Positions 48,970 through 61,799 of a stretch of DNA of 64,000 bases are shown here, piece after piece. The notes beneath the pieces are model-generated. The model did not search any database. It was not told the DNA's origin and saw nothing but the letters and a program-made list of their open reading frames with translations. Every line of letters starts with the position of its first letter. Position 1 is the first letter of the stretch. This stretch comes from Oenanthe sinensis (taxonomy: Eukaryota > Streptophyta > Magnoliopsida > Apiales > Apiaceae): positions 21,288,501-21,352,500 of the forward strand of contig CM053803.1 in assembly GCA_028671895.1 (NCBI GenBank). The letters are read 5' to 3'. A program made the translations under genes and the position numbers.

Positions 48970-49430
48970 TTCTTAATACTCTGGAAGATCATCATTAAAT
49001 CTATGTTGAGATGTTTGGTCATGTTGAGATCTCCTCTGCAATATTTTAAGTTATTCATTTTGAAAATACTCGCGTAGAATCAGATCACTTATCGAATTCA
49101 AATCTTTATTCAAGATTTTATTTTCAACAAGATATAAAGCCATATCCAATTTTATTTTCTCATTTTGAGCTCGTAGCATTTGAATTTCATAATTTTGTTG
49201 TTAATCCACACTATTTTTTTAAGAATCTCAATGACTTGACGTTGTTCTTCTTTAATCATGTCGACAATAACAGAAGTTTGGTCTTCGACTTTCCTTTTTC
49301 CTTTTGTCTTTTTCACTCCAATAGGTCACTGATTATAACAACCATCAACACTTGTATCATTTATATTCGGAGAAAATGATGATAGTCGAGCTTTGCTATT
49401 ACATGTAGACCATCTCATTTTTGGAACAAA
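48970..49430 (-). pseudogene. Harbinger ORF1 (Myb/NAM-associated-like) fragment
   Basis: The minus strand reads VPKMRWSTCNSKARLSSFSP, then PIGVKKTKGKRKVEDQ and IKEEQRQVIEILKK. This is the C-terminal half of the accessory DNA-binding protein of PIF/Harbinger elements. A stop precedes PIGVKK and more stops follow. Confidence 0.6.
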
Positions 49431-49439
49431 CATGTACAA

Positions 49440-49679
49440 CATGATATAATGACTACGTGTATTAATATGCATAACATGATAATCGAAGACGAACGTGATG
49501 TTATTGCAACATTTAGTGATTCAATACAACTGTCGATTCCAAGTGTTGAGATGGTAGAAGATGAGAGCGTAAGATTTCAAGATTTTCCTAATTGTCACAA
49601 ACAAATCAAGGATAAAGAGGCTCACATTGCACTTCGCAATGCAATTATTAATCATTTGTGGGAAGAATTATACTAATTT
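49440..49679 (+). pseudogene. PIF/Harbinger transposase C-terminus
   Basis: MTTCINMHNMIIEDERD is the diagnostic C-terminal motif of the DDE_Tnp_4 (Harbinger) transposase, followed by an ALRNAIINHLWEELY end. The catalytic domain is absent, so it cannot transpose anything. Confidence 0.8.
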
Positions 49680-50668
49680 AGAAAATTAGTGTATTGTTTT
49701 GAAATTTGTTAAGAATGTAATCAAAATTTGAATGTTAGAAGTAATACATAAAATAATATTTGAAGTAATGATTGAAGATGGAATCAAGATTTACTATGAA
49801 AAAGGTGGAAAATGAAGATAAATTTGCTTTATTTATAAAATTGTGATTGGAGATGGCCTTATTTTTAAGTTAATCCAAACGGTTCCGGGTCATCACTCAT
49901 CTTGTTGGCGATTATAACAATGAAAGCTTTGGGCTTCATGGAGACACCATTTTTAGCATTGGCTTCAAAGTGCTTACTTGTTAAAGTATAATATAAGATT
50001 TATTTGAGATTTTTCTCTAACACCGTAAGATTTTAATGAACTGGTTACTCATGATATCATTCTGTTAATTGTACGTGTGCCTCTAATGAGTCATTATCTC
50101 TCGATCTATTACCCATATATCAATTTTAACCTTATATCAATTTTATAACAATATAAGATTCATTTGAATATAAGATTTATTTGAGGTCTTCATCTAAAAA
50201 CTTAATGTTTCAGAGGAAGGTCACAAATTATATTATACTTTAACACTAGCAGCCTCTTTTTCCGCAAGTCCCTATTTTTCTTAGTAGTGTCGTAACGTTA
50301 GGTAATAATTCCGGTTGCAATGATAGAAATTAAGAACATGCTATAGTATTTTTGCTATAAAACTGTAATCAAAGAAACAAAAAGCTAAGAACAGGCTATA
50401 GTATTTTGGCTATAAATAAACTGATAAAAATTCATAATTGTTACAAATAACAAGAATGTATTATTACAAGCCCCATACAATTTGATATGTTTTCTTCCCT
50501 CTATTTTGGGTAATTGCGCTTTCACCAACTTACAGGACCTGGACCACAGGGTCGATTGGCCTTTCTTCACTAAACTTTGATAGAAACATGTCAAAATTAA
50601 TGAAATTAACTTCTTTTTTTGAGGACTCTATGTTCCATAATATTATTTCCTGTACACTAGCAAAACGT

Positions 50669-52979
50669 TTAATGGAGTCCTTGCTTCTGCATGGCTGAAC
50701 ATTTGCAGTTCGCACGATGATCGCTAAGTGTCTGCAAAAGAAATAAACATTTGAGAACTGAGCGAAGCATATTAGATGCAAGAATTGTACTTCTTTTTCG
50801 ATTAAAATGTCAAACCTTGTACTGTTTTTGGAGGTCTTTAATGTACTCAACAGCCAAATCTAACATGTCTGAAGTGTTTGTTTGCTGCACAGAAGGTAAA
50901 GGGTTACCTTCTGATTGTAATTGTTACAAAAAAAAAAGGTGAAGGCTAAAATTTTACAAGGCCACTTAAGTTTACCTTATCCATGTGAGGGACAAGCTCT
51001 TGCAGTTTTCTCATACGTTCACTAATTCGCGTCCTTCTCACCTAAAATTACAGCACCTATTTATATTAGCATGCTGAACTTTTGAAAGAATATGCTGGTA
51101 ACCAAACTAGAAATATTGGAAATTTTAATCTAGTGTATAAATCATTTAGCTTGAACAGTTTCATATCAAGAGTTCGACGTGAAACAAATATACCCTCTCT
51201 GCAATGCTACGTGGATGGGTAGCACAACCTCGCTTGGCACGGATCTTACAGGGAACAGAATCATGAAACTGCAGTAATTTGTCCATGCAAGATATATCAC
51301 TTAAGGTCTTTGGCAAACTTAAATGATGCGAAAAGAGAGATGGACGATTTTGAATTTCCCCATTCTGATATACAAATGAGAAACAGGTTAATGTTCTTAT
51401 AATCAAATCACTTGCTAAACTGCACAAAGATGACATGTTTACAAAGGACTACCTGAACACTAGAGAATAATCTATCATCATCATCAAGTTCCCTCTTTAA
51501 AGTGTAGTTTTCGGCAAAATGCAAAGTATCATTCCAGGACCTTAGGGGGTACTCAGAGTTGTAATATTGAGTGTCCCCATTAACACTTCTGCTTTTTGTA
51601 TCATCATTACTAATTGGTCCAATGCTTCCGCCGTTGGTTTCAGATATTCGAGACAGCATCCCTAAGGATGATGGTATTGGTATCCCAGATGATAAGCTCA
51701 TCTGGCTCTTCAATCTGCTTGCAGTTGAACCCAAGTCTCCATTACTACCGTGCCCCAGTCTGTAATTTCCAACACCTCCTCTTATTCCTCCATAGCCTGC
51801 AAGTAGTCACCAAGAGATTTTCAGTATTTCATATATAGCAACTAGTTACTGAGAAAAAATGTGTTACTGTATTTAAACCATGACCAGCAAGTTATTATTA
51901 TTATTTTTTTTAAAAAAACATAAAAACGTATGTTATATTTTCTGTCTGAAAAGCTAGGTCTCGACATAATCAAGTAGAGTAGATTCGACCCTTATTAAGA
52001 GAAAAGTTACTATCAAATTTCATTTACTGTTTGGCTGGTCTTTAGCAGATAGCCACTGAAACAGGTTTAGAAGCAATTTATTCTCCCAGTTACTGCAGCA
52101 ATAAAGGCCACAACGTCACGACCGAACAAAACAAACTCTCTAAACCTCATATATCAGTACAAGTTTCCAGTAAGGACGCTGCAGATGAATTCAATCTGCC
52201 TTCATCTACAATTCAAAAACTTTAGCTACTCAGATTCGTAGAAGAATGAAGAAATAAATCAGGTTTAAATTTATGTATCTTTTTATAGTTCAATTTTGAA
52301 CAAAAGAAAACCCAAAGAATTTACATGATTTTTGGTTCTTATTGTACCGACAAAACCAGTATTCACAGAAACAACCTCTCTGCTTAAAGTAGAGATAAGG
52401 TGTACGTACATCTATTGTGTTCTGATATTAGTTTTGACCCTTACAGACTACAACAGATATATGATTCTCTTATAAATCTACTTCATCAAGTGGGAGATAA
52501 AAATATAGGAAATACAGAATTAAACGGTTAGAAGACTGTGCCAACAGCAAAAATATTATAAAAATTAATCTTTATTTAAAATCAAGAACTTGAACAGTAC
52601 CAGATTGAGTAGTAAGGTGGGAGAAAAATCCAGCAGGGGAACTATTCTGCCTCATAAGACCTGAAGACAGTTTAACTTCATTATCCATTCCCACTGAACT
52701 CCCCATTCTATACAAACTGGAATTATCCAAACTTCCAATTCGTGTCGTTGCTGAACTCGAACTGTGCCTCGGATAATTCGATACCAACAGAGAATTCGGA
52801 CCATCCCCGTTTGAATTCTCATTGGAAATGTTGTGGTGGTAATTATTCTGAATAATGTTGTTCATGTCGAAGTTCATTCTGCTCTTAGGAAACAAACTGT
52901 CTTCTCCTCCTTTCGGGCTAAAATTCGAAGAAAATATAGCATTAGAATCAGTGAATAATGCTCGAGAATCATCAAACAT
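50669..52979 (-). CDS. FBH4: bHLH transcription factor, FBH4/bHLH130-like (six exons)
   Basis: Exons in transcript order are 52979-52601, 51796-51453, 51364-51194, 51041-50976, 50884-50816 and 50731-50669, giving 363 aa, close to Arabidopsis bHLH130. FBH proteins are nuclear activators that bind E-boxes in the CONSTANS promoter and promote photoperiodic flowering. The N-terminal half is Ser/Asn-rich, with SSGLMRQNSSPAGFFSHL, the typical motif of this subfamily. The C-terminal bHLH spans exons 3-5: KIRAKRGCATHPRSIAER (basic region), RTRISERMRKLQELVPHMDK (helix 1) and QTNTSDMLDLAVEYIKDLQ (helix 2). It ends CKCSAMQKQGLH. Atypical bHLH basic residues (PRSIAERVRR) are normal in this clade. No defects are seen. 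bHLH122/80/81 are close relatives, and the neighbourhood favours FBH4. Confidence 0.94.
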
Positions 52980-54326
52980 TCTTCCTCACTTTTTGTTACA
53001 AAAAAAAGTGGACAATCTTTTAGAGAACACTGCTTGTTTTTCAAGCAGTTAGCTAGGAGAGTGAAAATCTTGTAGTAGAAGCAACTAAAATGTGAAATTT
53101 GTATAATGCTTGCTATCAAAGCATTAAAAACTTTGGAGCACAGAGAGAGAGATAAGGAAGAGATGGGAAGAATACAGTAGTTTTATGTCTTTATTAAACA
53201 TTCATATACATATAGACGAACAATTTTGATTGATTCCAAAAGTGACATATTTGTTACATTTATATCTTGGGAATGTATATAATGATTTATATGAATAATG
53301 TCGAAAATATTATATTTTTAATTTATGGCTACAACCGTGAACATGGTTTATGGTCCATCGATTATTCGTCCTCTACTTCTCTAGTCAGTAAAAAGTCAAA
53401 ATATATTGTGGTCCCTTTTTTTATTTTGACAGAGATACGAAATTCGTATATAAATTGTATCGAAATACAATATTTTGAAATAAAGAGTTCTTTTCATTCA
53501 AAAAAATTATTATCTAATCATCTCTAAAGATGACCGAGGAAATTTAGACAACAAAAATTTAGTGAATAAAACACAATACTATGGTCCCTTTAAATATGTG
53601 ACGGATTAAAAACTTTAATAAATAATTTATAGGTTAAAATTTTATGTATAAATATTTTTTAATTTATAATTATTTACGAGATAAATAAAACGAGACGCTA
53701 ATCAGGATCACAATACACAAATGAGAATAGTTTATCGGTGTGCCTAAATATTGCATATTAATATATAAACAATTTTCGGATAAATTTTATATACTCCTTA
53801 TTTTGTTTATTTAACATTTCAGATATTGTAATTATTGGATATAAACTTCTCATTTATTGTTCGGTATAATCGAGAAAGTTTTAGGTTAGAAAATATATAA
53901 TATATACACATATGCGTGTATATATATACATGTATTATTATTTTTTAGATGAAAATACTATTTTTTATTAGATGTATTTACTTCAATTTTCAGATTTTAT
54001 AGAAAATTAAAATGGGAAGAATGAATAATTAAGGAGGGTTGGCTGAATATGGGTATTTAAACTTATAAAGTAATTTTCTTACATAAAATATTAATTTCTG
54101 AAAACATTAATTTTCAAATAAATAAACATATATCAAACACCTCTATTTTGTAATTTTAAAATTACAAGTTAAATTTGTAATCACTAATCACCATAATTAC
54201 ATTTATAACTTTGTCAAAAAAATTGTTAACCACACATTAAAACTACTACAAAAAGAAATACCGTTATAAACATATCAGAATCACAACCAACTTGGAACAT
54301 GGCCGCATTTAGAAAGTACGATCGTG
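52980..54326. other. Upstream of the bHLH gene; no other gene seen
   Basis: Contains the presumed promoter and 5' UTR of the bHLH gene, with a GAGAGAGAGA tract near 53141, then AT-rich DNA. Confidence 0.5.
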
Positions 54327-54334
54327 TGTATAAT

Positions 54335-54617
54335 CAGTGGCGGACCCAGACTCAAATTTCAGGGGGGGTCAAGCATAACTTCTGAATAAAAAAAAGTCAT
54401 AGCTAGTCTTTAATCCGGGAGGAAAATTCAATTATAATATTTTGACTGTGTGTTTGGAAACTTGCATTTCACCCAGATATCTGTATATGTATGAAAAATC
54501 TTGCAAAACCACCGGACCTACTTAAAATATATACCGAAAAATTGAAGTTACTACATTAATTTAAAAATCTCAGGGAGGGCCAAGACCTACCCTCGCCATA
54601 GGGTAGGTCCGCCACTG
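54335..54617. mobile_element. 283-bp hAT MITE with perfect 8-bp target duplication
   Basis: CAGTGGCGGACCCA at the left is mirrored by TAGGTCCGCCACTG at the right, flanked exactly by TGTATAAT (54327-54334 and 54618-54625). There is no coding sequence. The intact duplication suggests a fairly recent insertion. Confidence 0.9.
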
Positions 54618-55097
54618 TGTATAATGTGTGTAAGAAAGATGGACATGTACAGTGTATTATTGAAAAGATATGCATGTTGTTACTTTCACTTCAGTCTCGC
54701 CGGCGGATACAGACAGAAGAGGACAAACAAGTGTGTATTTTTATTTTTATTTTTGTGCTCTTTTTCCTCCATGTATGTTAGACTTTTATTTAAAAAAATT
54801 ATATAGAAATTAATTATTGACGGCTCTATTTCTTTATCACGCTACACTTGTATTGTCCACTCTCCGTCAAATATTTACGCATTATATTATACATACATAT
54901 ATATTCATTAAAATTAAAAATATAAAAGTATGTTTTCCATTTTTAATTTTTCTTGATTAATCTCTTGTTTTCCTTCAATTATAAACTCTCAATTCTTTTG
55001 GGTTTTGTTAGTCTTTTCGTGTGAGAGTTTGGTTTTATTTTGGTATTCTTCATATCCGAAATTATGTATCAGCAGGATTTTCATGAGTTTGATTCCG

Positions 55098-57490
55098 TGA
55101 TAAAGGTTTTTTATGGAATCACATGTACGGTTAATTGTTCAAAATAATTGGATCAAAGCAAGTACATATATTCATATTTTCAAAAAATCGTTTGGTTGCT
55201 TTTTCAAAAAAGAAGGATTCAACGTTAAACGTTTGTTCAATTTCGATTGCATTTGTAATGCTGTATCACTTTTCATTTAAATTGATTCCCTTTTTTTTTT
55301 TTGTAAAAAAAATGTAGATTGTATATAATATATAATTGTGTTACATAAAAAATTATATTCTAAATAGGATTTTTAATATAAATATATAAAATTTAGAATA
55401 TAATATAATATAATATGATAAAAGTTTTTATGGGATCGCATCTACATCTACGATTGATTGCTCAAAACAGTTGGGTCACAGCAAGTACATATAGTACATA
55501 TATCTTCAAAAAATCGTTTGGTTGATTCTTCAAGAAAGAAGGATTCAACAACGATATATTTAAGCGTTTGTTCAATTTCTATTGTATTTGTAGATGTCGT
55601 ATGCCTTTTCATTATTGAATCGATTCCTTTTTTTTGAAATAAAAAGTAGATTGTATATAATATATAAGACTAAATTGCAGTTTGATGGCCCGAACTATTT
55701 TTGTTTTGCAGAAAAATGGCCAAAATATAAAACTTGTCAGAACAGTGTCCAAACTATTTATTTTTAAACAATTGATTGCATTCTGTTTAATCCATCTAAC
55801 GCCGTCAGTTAATCATACATAATGTAATGACTAAATTGCAGTTTGATGGCTTGAGCTATTTTATTTTTGCATAAAAATGGCCAAATTATAATAGTTGTCA
55901 GTATAGTGTCCAAACTATTTATTTTTTAACAGTTGATTGCATTCCGTTTATTACATTTAACTGCCGTTAATATTAAAGGGTAAACTTGTCAACATTGTTT
56001 TTTATAAAGGCCAGATTTGTTTTAAACGGATATTTTAAATACAAATCCTTATATTTATTGGGTAATATTAATCAGATTTTTAAAAAAAAATTAAAATCAG
56101 ACTAATATTTTTTTTAAAAATTTTAAAATCAGATTTTTTTAAAATTTTAAAATTAGATTTTTTTTTAAATTTTAAAATCAAATTAAGATTTGAAAAGAAT
56201 TTTTTTTTTAAATCAGATTTTAAAAGACTAATGTCTGATTTTAAAATTATGTATGATTTTAAAATCAGACTAATATATTACATTATGTATGATTTTTTTA
56301 ATATATTACATAATGTAATATATTCAGTATATTATTTCATCTACACATACATATAAAAGTAGAGGTCTGTACCTCTACTTTACCATCTACACGTACATAT
56401 AAAAGTAGAGGTCTGTACCTCTACGTTTTGAAGAAAGTAGAAGTACAGACCTCTACTTTTAAAGGAAGTAGAAGTACATACTTCTACTTTTATATGTATA
56501 TGTAGATTAAAAAATTGAGAGTTTATCTCAATTTGTAAGAAAATTTAATTTATTTGTAGATTAAAAAATAAATAAAATCATATACTAGGATTTTTTTTTA
56601 AAATTTTAAATTTTAAAATCGGAATTATTTTTTAAATTTTAAAATCAGATTAAGATTTGAAAAATATTTTTTTCAAAATTTTAAAATCAGACTAATATTT
56701 TTTTAAAAATTTTAAAATCTGATTTTAAAATTTTTAAATTTTTTAAAAAATTTAAAAAAAAATCTGATTTTAAAAAAATGTTAAAAAAAATTGTCTTTGA
56801 ATTTTTTTTTTTAAATTTTAAAATCAGACATTAGTCTTTTAAAATCTGATTTGAAAAAAAAATTCTTTTCAAATCTTAATCTGATTTTAAAATTTTTAAA
56901 AAAATTCTGATTTTAAAATTAAAAAAAAATCTGATTTTAAAATTTTAAAATTTTAAAAAAAAATATTAGTCTGATTTTAAAAAAAATTAAAAAAAAATCT
57001 GATTAATATTACACAATAAATATAAGGATTGGTATTTAAAATATCCGTTTAAAACAAATCTGGCCTTTATAAAAAACAATGCTGACAAGTTTACCCTTTA
57101 ATATTAACGGCAGTTAAATGTAATAAACGGAATGCAATCAACTGTTAAAAAATAAATAGTTTGGACACTATACTGACAACTATTATAATTTGGTCATTTT
57201 TATGCAAAAATAAAATAGCTCAAGCCATCAAACTGCAATTTAGTCATTACATTATGTATGATTAACTGACGGCGTTAGATGGATTAAACGGAATGCAATC
57301 AATTGTTTAAAAATAAATAGTTTGGACACTGTTCTGGCAAGTTTTATATTTTGGCCATTTTTCTGCAAAACAAAAATAGTTCGGGCCATCAAACTGCAAT
57401 TTAGTCAATATATAATTGTATTACATAAAAATTATATTCTAAATAGGATTTTTAATATAAATATATAAAATTTAGAATATAATATTAATT
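55098..57490 (+). repeat. ~318-bp tandem duplication, second copy split by a MULE
   Basis: Unit 1 is 55098-55415. Unit 2 starts at 55416, breaks at 55667 and resumes at 57407-57490. Shared landmarks are AAAAATCGTTTGGTTG, AGAAGGATTCAAC and GTAGATTGTATATAATATAT, and ATTCTAAATAGGATTTTTAA. Unit 1 preserves the uninterrupted insertion site. Confidence 0.82.
55668..57406. mobile_element. 1.7 kb palindromic MULE-type element
   Basis: The two halves are near-complete inverted copies. The outer ends are GACTAAATTGCAGTTTGATG and its mirror. Each arm has two imperfect tandem units starting with that motif (55668 and 55833). The inner arms consist of AATCAGATTTTAAAA-type AT-rich repeats. AATATATAA flanks both sides (55659-55667 and 57407-57415), a 9-bp duplication typical of Mutator-like elements. 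No transposase is present. A transcript would fold into a very long hairpin. Confidence 0.85.
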
Positions 57491-60400
57491 AAATACTAAG
57501 TTACCTAAAATTAAAATAACAAAAAAAATATATTTAACTAAAATTTAGTTAACCAAATCGACTAGATATCAAGTTGGTTTATAATAACAGAGTATTAATA
57601 GTACAGTATCATAGTATAGATAACCATATTTTATTATAAATTTTTTAACATACAAACTATACAAATATTCAGAATTTATCAACATGAATACACAAAAAAT
57701 GGTAGAATTTACGAAAATATTTAAAAATAAAATTTATAGATAATATTTTAATTACAATATATACTGTAATAAATAATTCTTATCCAAAAAGAAGAAGAAG
57801 AAAGCTCTTGTCTAAAAAGTTGTAATTCTAAATTTAACTTTTATGAGGAGAAGAATAACGTCAACATTTAATTAGCTAATTGGCAGGGAGGTATCAGATT
57901 CACGGAGTCTCCATTGTCAATGTCTGTTTCTACATAAGATGATATACATATGTATCTACTCTATTAATGATACGTATATATTCATGCACCCGGCTCTATC
58001 AAGATCAACCTACTCAATACATTATACATGCACATAAATATTAAACTTTGTTTATAACTAATTTTTTCCTTCACACACGAGATTTCCAACTCTAAATCAC
58101 GTTATTTCTAGCACAAAACACTTTAATTTATCTACTTGGTAAAAGTTAGTATTATCACGTTAGGCTCTCATGTACCATTCTTCATTTTTAACTAACATAG
58201 TTTTTAGTTGATATATTAAACTTCGATTAACGATCGTGTTTTCTACTTGTTTATGTGTCAGTTAAGATGTAACTGTGTACCACGTCCACATATACACACA
58301 TAATATTCGAGATTCTTGCCGACGAAAAATGCCTTTTTTATCCAATAATTTCTTGAATTCGTAAATATATTCCTCGCATTGGATGAGCATAAAATGTGGA
58401 CCAAATTCTCAGTATTTTTTGTTAGAGATTGCCACTAGGCTTGGCTGACTCTTGAGGGTGTTAGGTTCATAATCAATATATTCGCCAGAAATAAATTTTA
58501 AATTTATAAAAAATAAATTGAACATGCGTTGCTTTCTTATTCAATTTAAATCGATGATATTCTCTTCATTCTAAATGTACACATATCTATCTCACCTCTA
58601 AAATTATTACTTACGTGGCATTTTTCACCAACTACTTATTCTATCTCACTTTAACTAATTCTCACTCCTCAATTTTTTTCCTTACATCCCACAAATTTCC
58701 CCCTCCATTTCTCATGGTCTTATCTTTCTTAAATATCATTTATAAAAATGATCATCAATTTATTTATATTTTTATAATTAATAACTTTTTATTATTATCT
58801 AAATTTTTTGTAATACTGTTTTATTTTATGTATTATAATTATGTATTGGTTAAAAATTAATTTAACCTATTGAATATCTATGAAATATATCACTTAAAAT
58901 ATTTCAATTGATTACATAAAATTAAAATAATGTTACTTTAATATAATAAATAATTAAAATTATATGTTAAATATATTCTAATACTATCCTTCAAATGCAA
59001 ACTTTTTTATTGTGAAAACCATAAAAAAATTCATTAAATTATATAGTAACATAATAAAACTGAAAATAAATGATGCAGAACCGTATTTTATTTACAGAAA
59101 CATAATAAAAATTTATTTAAACATTAGTTTTCATTTTTTTATTATGGTTCTGCAGATTTTAATCAAAATTTTTATAGTTTTCACTTTAAAATATTTAATG
59201 TAAGTGTATAATAACTCATATATTTTATAAAAATATGATATACATTGATATATATTTAAAATTATTTATATTAAATTTAAATAAATATAATATAATCGGG
59301 TATCTACCGGGTAACTAATCAAATTTAATTTTTTTTTACATTCATGAACGAAAAATATGAAAAAGAAAACTAAACTATTTAAAAAGTGTTCATTAATTAT
59401 TTTTTTAATAATATTTATAAGTTATATATTCGCGAGCAATGTTTATAAACATGAATCTATGAACCATATTCATGAGTTATTTATAAGGACGAGTTCATGA
59501 GCAAACTATTAAAACATGTTCGTGAATCGTGAGTAATCTATTCTCTTAACAAATCAAATTCAAACAAAATTTCTTATTCAATTATAGTTCGAGTTGGCTA
59601 AACTGAATATAAATATTTTAAAATTTAATTCGGTTCAACTTATTTACAATCGGCCGGTTATACACTTCAATGCTTTAAGGAACTGGATTCCTCTTCGATT
59701 CCTTTGTTCCGCATTATACATGTGCATGGACTTCTATTCGAGGTTTGTCCACAATTTGAAGTTAGATTATACTTCTATTCTATTGTTTAGCATTGTCGCC
59801 ATTATAATTAATAGACTTCACGAATGTAATTAAATTTCCATTAGTTAATAAACTTGGAATTACAGGATAACCTCAATAAATGAATACGCTTGAAATAAAA
59901 AATATATATTCATTTATTGAGATTATTTATTTATTAATAAATGAATATAATATTTATTTATCGATAAATGAATATTAATTCATTTATATTATATTTTTAG
60001 ACATTTTTCTCAATTATATTATTATATATATATTGTTTATTTATCGTCACACCACACACCACACACCACACACCACACGTGTCTTTAGAAAAGTCTTTCA
60101 AGTTGTTGTTACCATACAAAATTACTTGCTAATCAAAATGTTCCATAAGTAGCGCATGCATTACACAAAATTAATGATAAGATGCATTTTGATAGAGGAA
60201 AAAATAATCAATTTTAAAGGCATTTTTCAAAAAAATATGTCTTATTAATGTTTTTGAAAATTATTATTGGATGTAATGTATTCATATATTATATAAAGAA
60301 AAATATAGTATTTGAAATATAGTATTTTTTTTCATTCATATTTACATAGGCCCTATAAAAGACTACATTTTTATTTATTCATTTATACATTTAGCGAAAT

Positions 60401-60606
60401 TATTCATTAAGCCCATTTCCCCGACCGAATTTTTTTATTTATTTATCGAAGTTATTCATTTATCAAACATTTATTTACCATTATCAGGTTCTACGGTATG
60501 TATAAAACTTTTAATCTGGCTACAGAAGATGACATTGTACTGTTGGATCCTCCTATCCGAACACTCGCGACTACAACTTCCTGGATCATACTGTTCATAA
60601 AAGCTA
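57491..60606. other. AT-rich intergenic DNA
   Basis: There is no credible gene; open frames near 58615-59203 are low-complexity. A hairpin-rich stretch at about 59867-60470 is made of AATAAATGAATA-type motifs and may be an old repeat. Confidence 0.5.
60048..60078. repeat. 7-bp minisatellite
   Basis: About four copies of ACCACAC in tandem. Confidence 0.85.
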
Positions 60607-60866
60607 CTCCCTCCGTCTCCGAAAACATTTCTTGTTTTGACTTTTTGTACTGTTCTTTGTAAGCGATTGACTACTAATTTACGCATAATTTATAAGACAA
60701 AATATAGTCATGAGTGATTTTGTATGATTCGTATTTGTGAGTACTTTAATACAGTAAATTTTTTATATTTAATACTAATACGAAATTAAAGATATTAACG
60801 ATCAAAAAGTGTGTGTTGGCAAACGCGCACATGATTAACAGGAAAAGTAATAAGAGACGGAGGGAG
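60607..60866. mobile_element. 260-bp Stowaway-like MITE
   Basis: CTCCCTCCGTCTCCGAAAAC at the left and AGAGACGGAGGGAG at the right are inverted ends, with TA duplicated outside (60605-60606 and 60867-60868). Confidence 0.75.
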
Positions 60867-61799
60867 TAGTGCAGTATATGTATATGTTTATCTAGCAGCA
60901 CAAAAGTGTACAATTGGTTGTCAGAAGCTGGACCGTAATCGTATCCTTTCTGGATTGTACTCTTTAGCCAAGTTAACATAGGCTTAAAACAGCAGAAGAT
61001 TACATTCTCAGTTGGTACCTGGATATGACATCCTCCTGCAGGAACTAGATCAGCTAATGCTTCATAAATAGTGCTCTTCCTTGAAACCAATCAATTAGTC
61101 TAGCACTATAATCGAGCCCTAGAGCGAACCGGAGCAACTAGTCTAGCACTATGTCATTATATCTTAATGAAGCAACTAGCATGGATACATACATGGAGAA
61201 AAAAGAGTTCAGGAGGGGGAGACAGAATTATTGTTTTCATTTCTCTCAAGGGGAAATGAAGAGAACTGCTAGGCTATAGTTTGATAACGAAGCTGGAGAA
61301 TTGCATTGAAATTTTTTTAGTATTCAAACCAAATTTATAACGCCTGCATGTTTTACAAAAAATAACACAACTTATTACAGCATAGTAGTTCAAATAAGGG
61401 AAAAAACACAGCCTAAAATATGATTAAAAAAGTTGATGATAATGCTAGTCTCATATCAACTTTCGTGGAAACTTGGCAACGGAAAAACATCCCCAAATTT
61501 GATGGGTGCAGATGATGCATTCTCTTATTCTTTCTGGGGCCATACCAGTATCACTCGCATTTTGTGACTTCCAGTCGACTAGAAAGGAGAATTATTGTGA
61601 CTTCCAAAATCTCAATAACCATACACAAACATGTCTTCAAATATCATACGAATAATCCCAAATACATGAAAGAATAAAAATATGTCCAACGTTTTGATAT
61701 AATACAAAGGTGCATTTACCCATGTTATAGGTCATCACATTTTTTGTCCTACTGTAGTTTAGTGTTGTAAATATTTTCATGGGAAGTTTATCTATTGTT

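Larger units (their letters stand above)
48341..49858. mobile_element. Internally deleted PIF/Harbinger transposon
   Basis: AGGCATCTCCAACTCC at the left mirrors GGAGATGGCC at the right, with TTA duplicated outside (48338-48340 and 49859-49861). Inside are fragments of both genes such elements carry: the DNA-binding partner (ORF1, minus strand) and the C-terminus of the DDE transposase (plus strand). The rest of both is missing, so it is non-autonomous. Confidence 0.8.

Noticed and set aside
58615..59203. Open frames in AT-rich DNA
   Set aside because: Low-complexity translations (Phe/Ile/Lys/Asn) expected by chance in such DNA.
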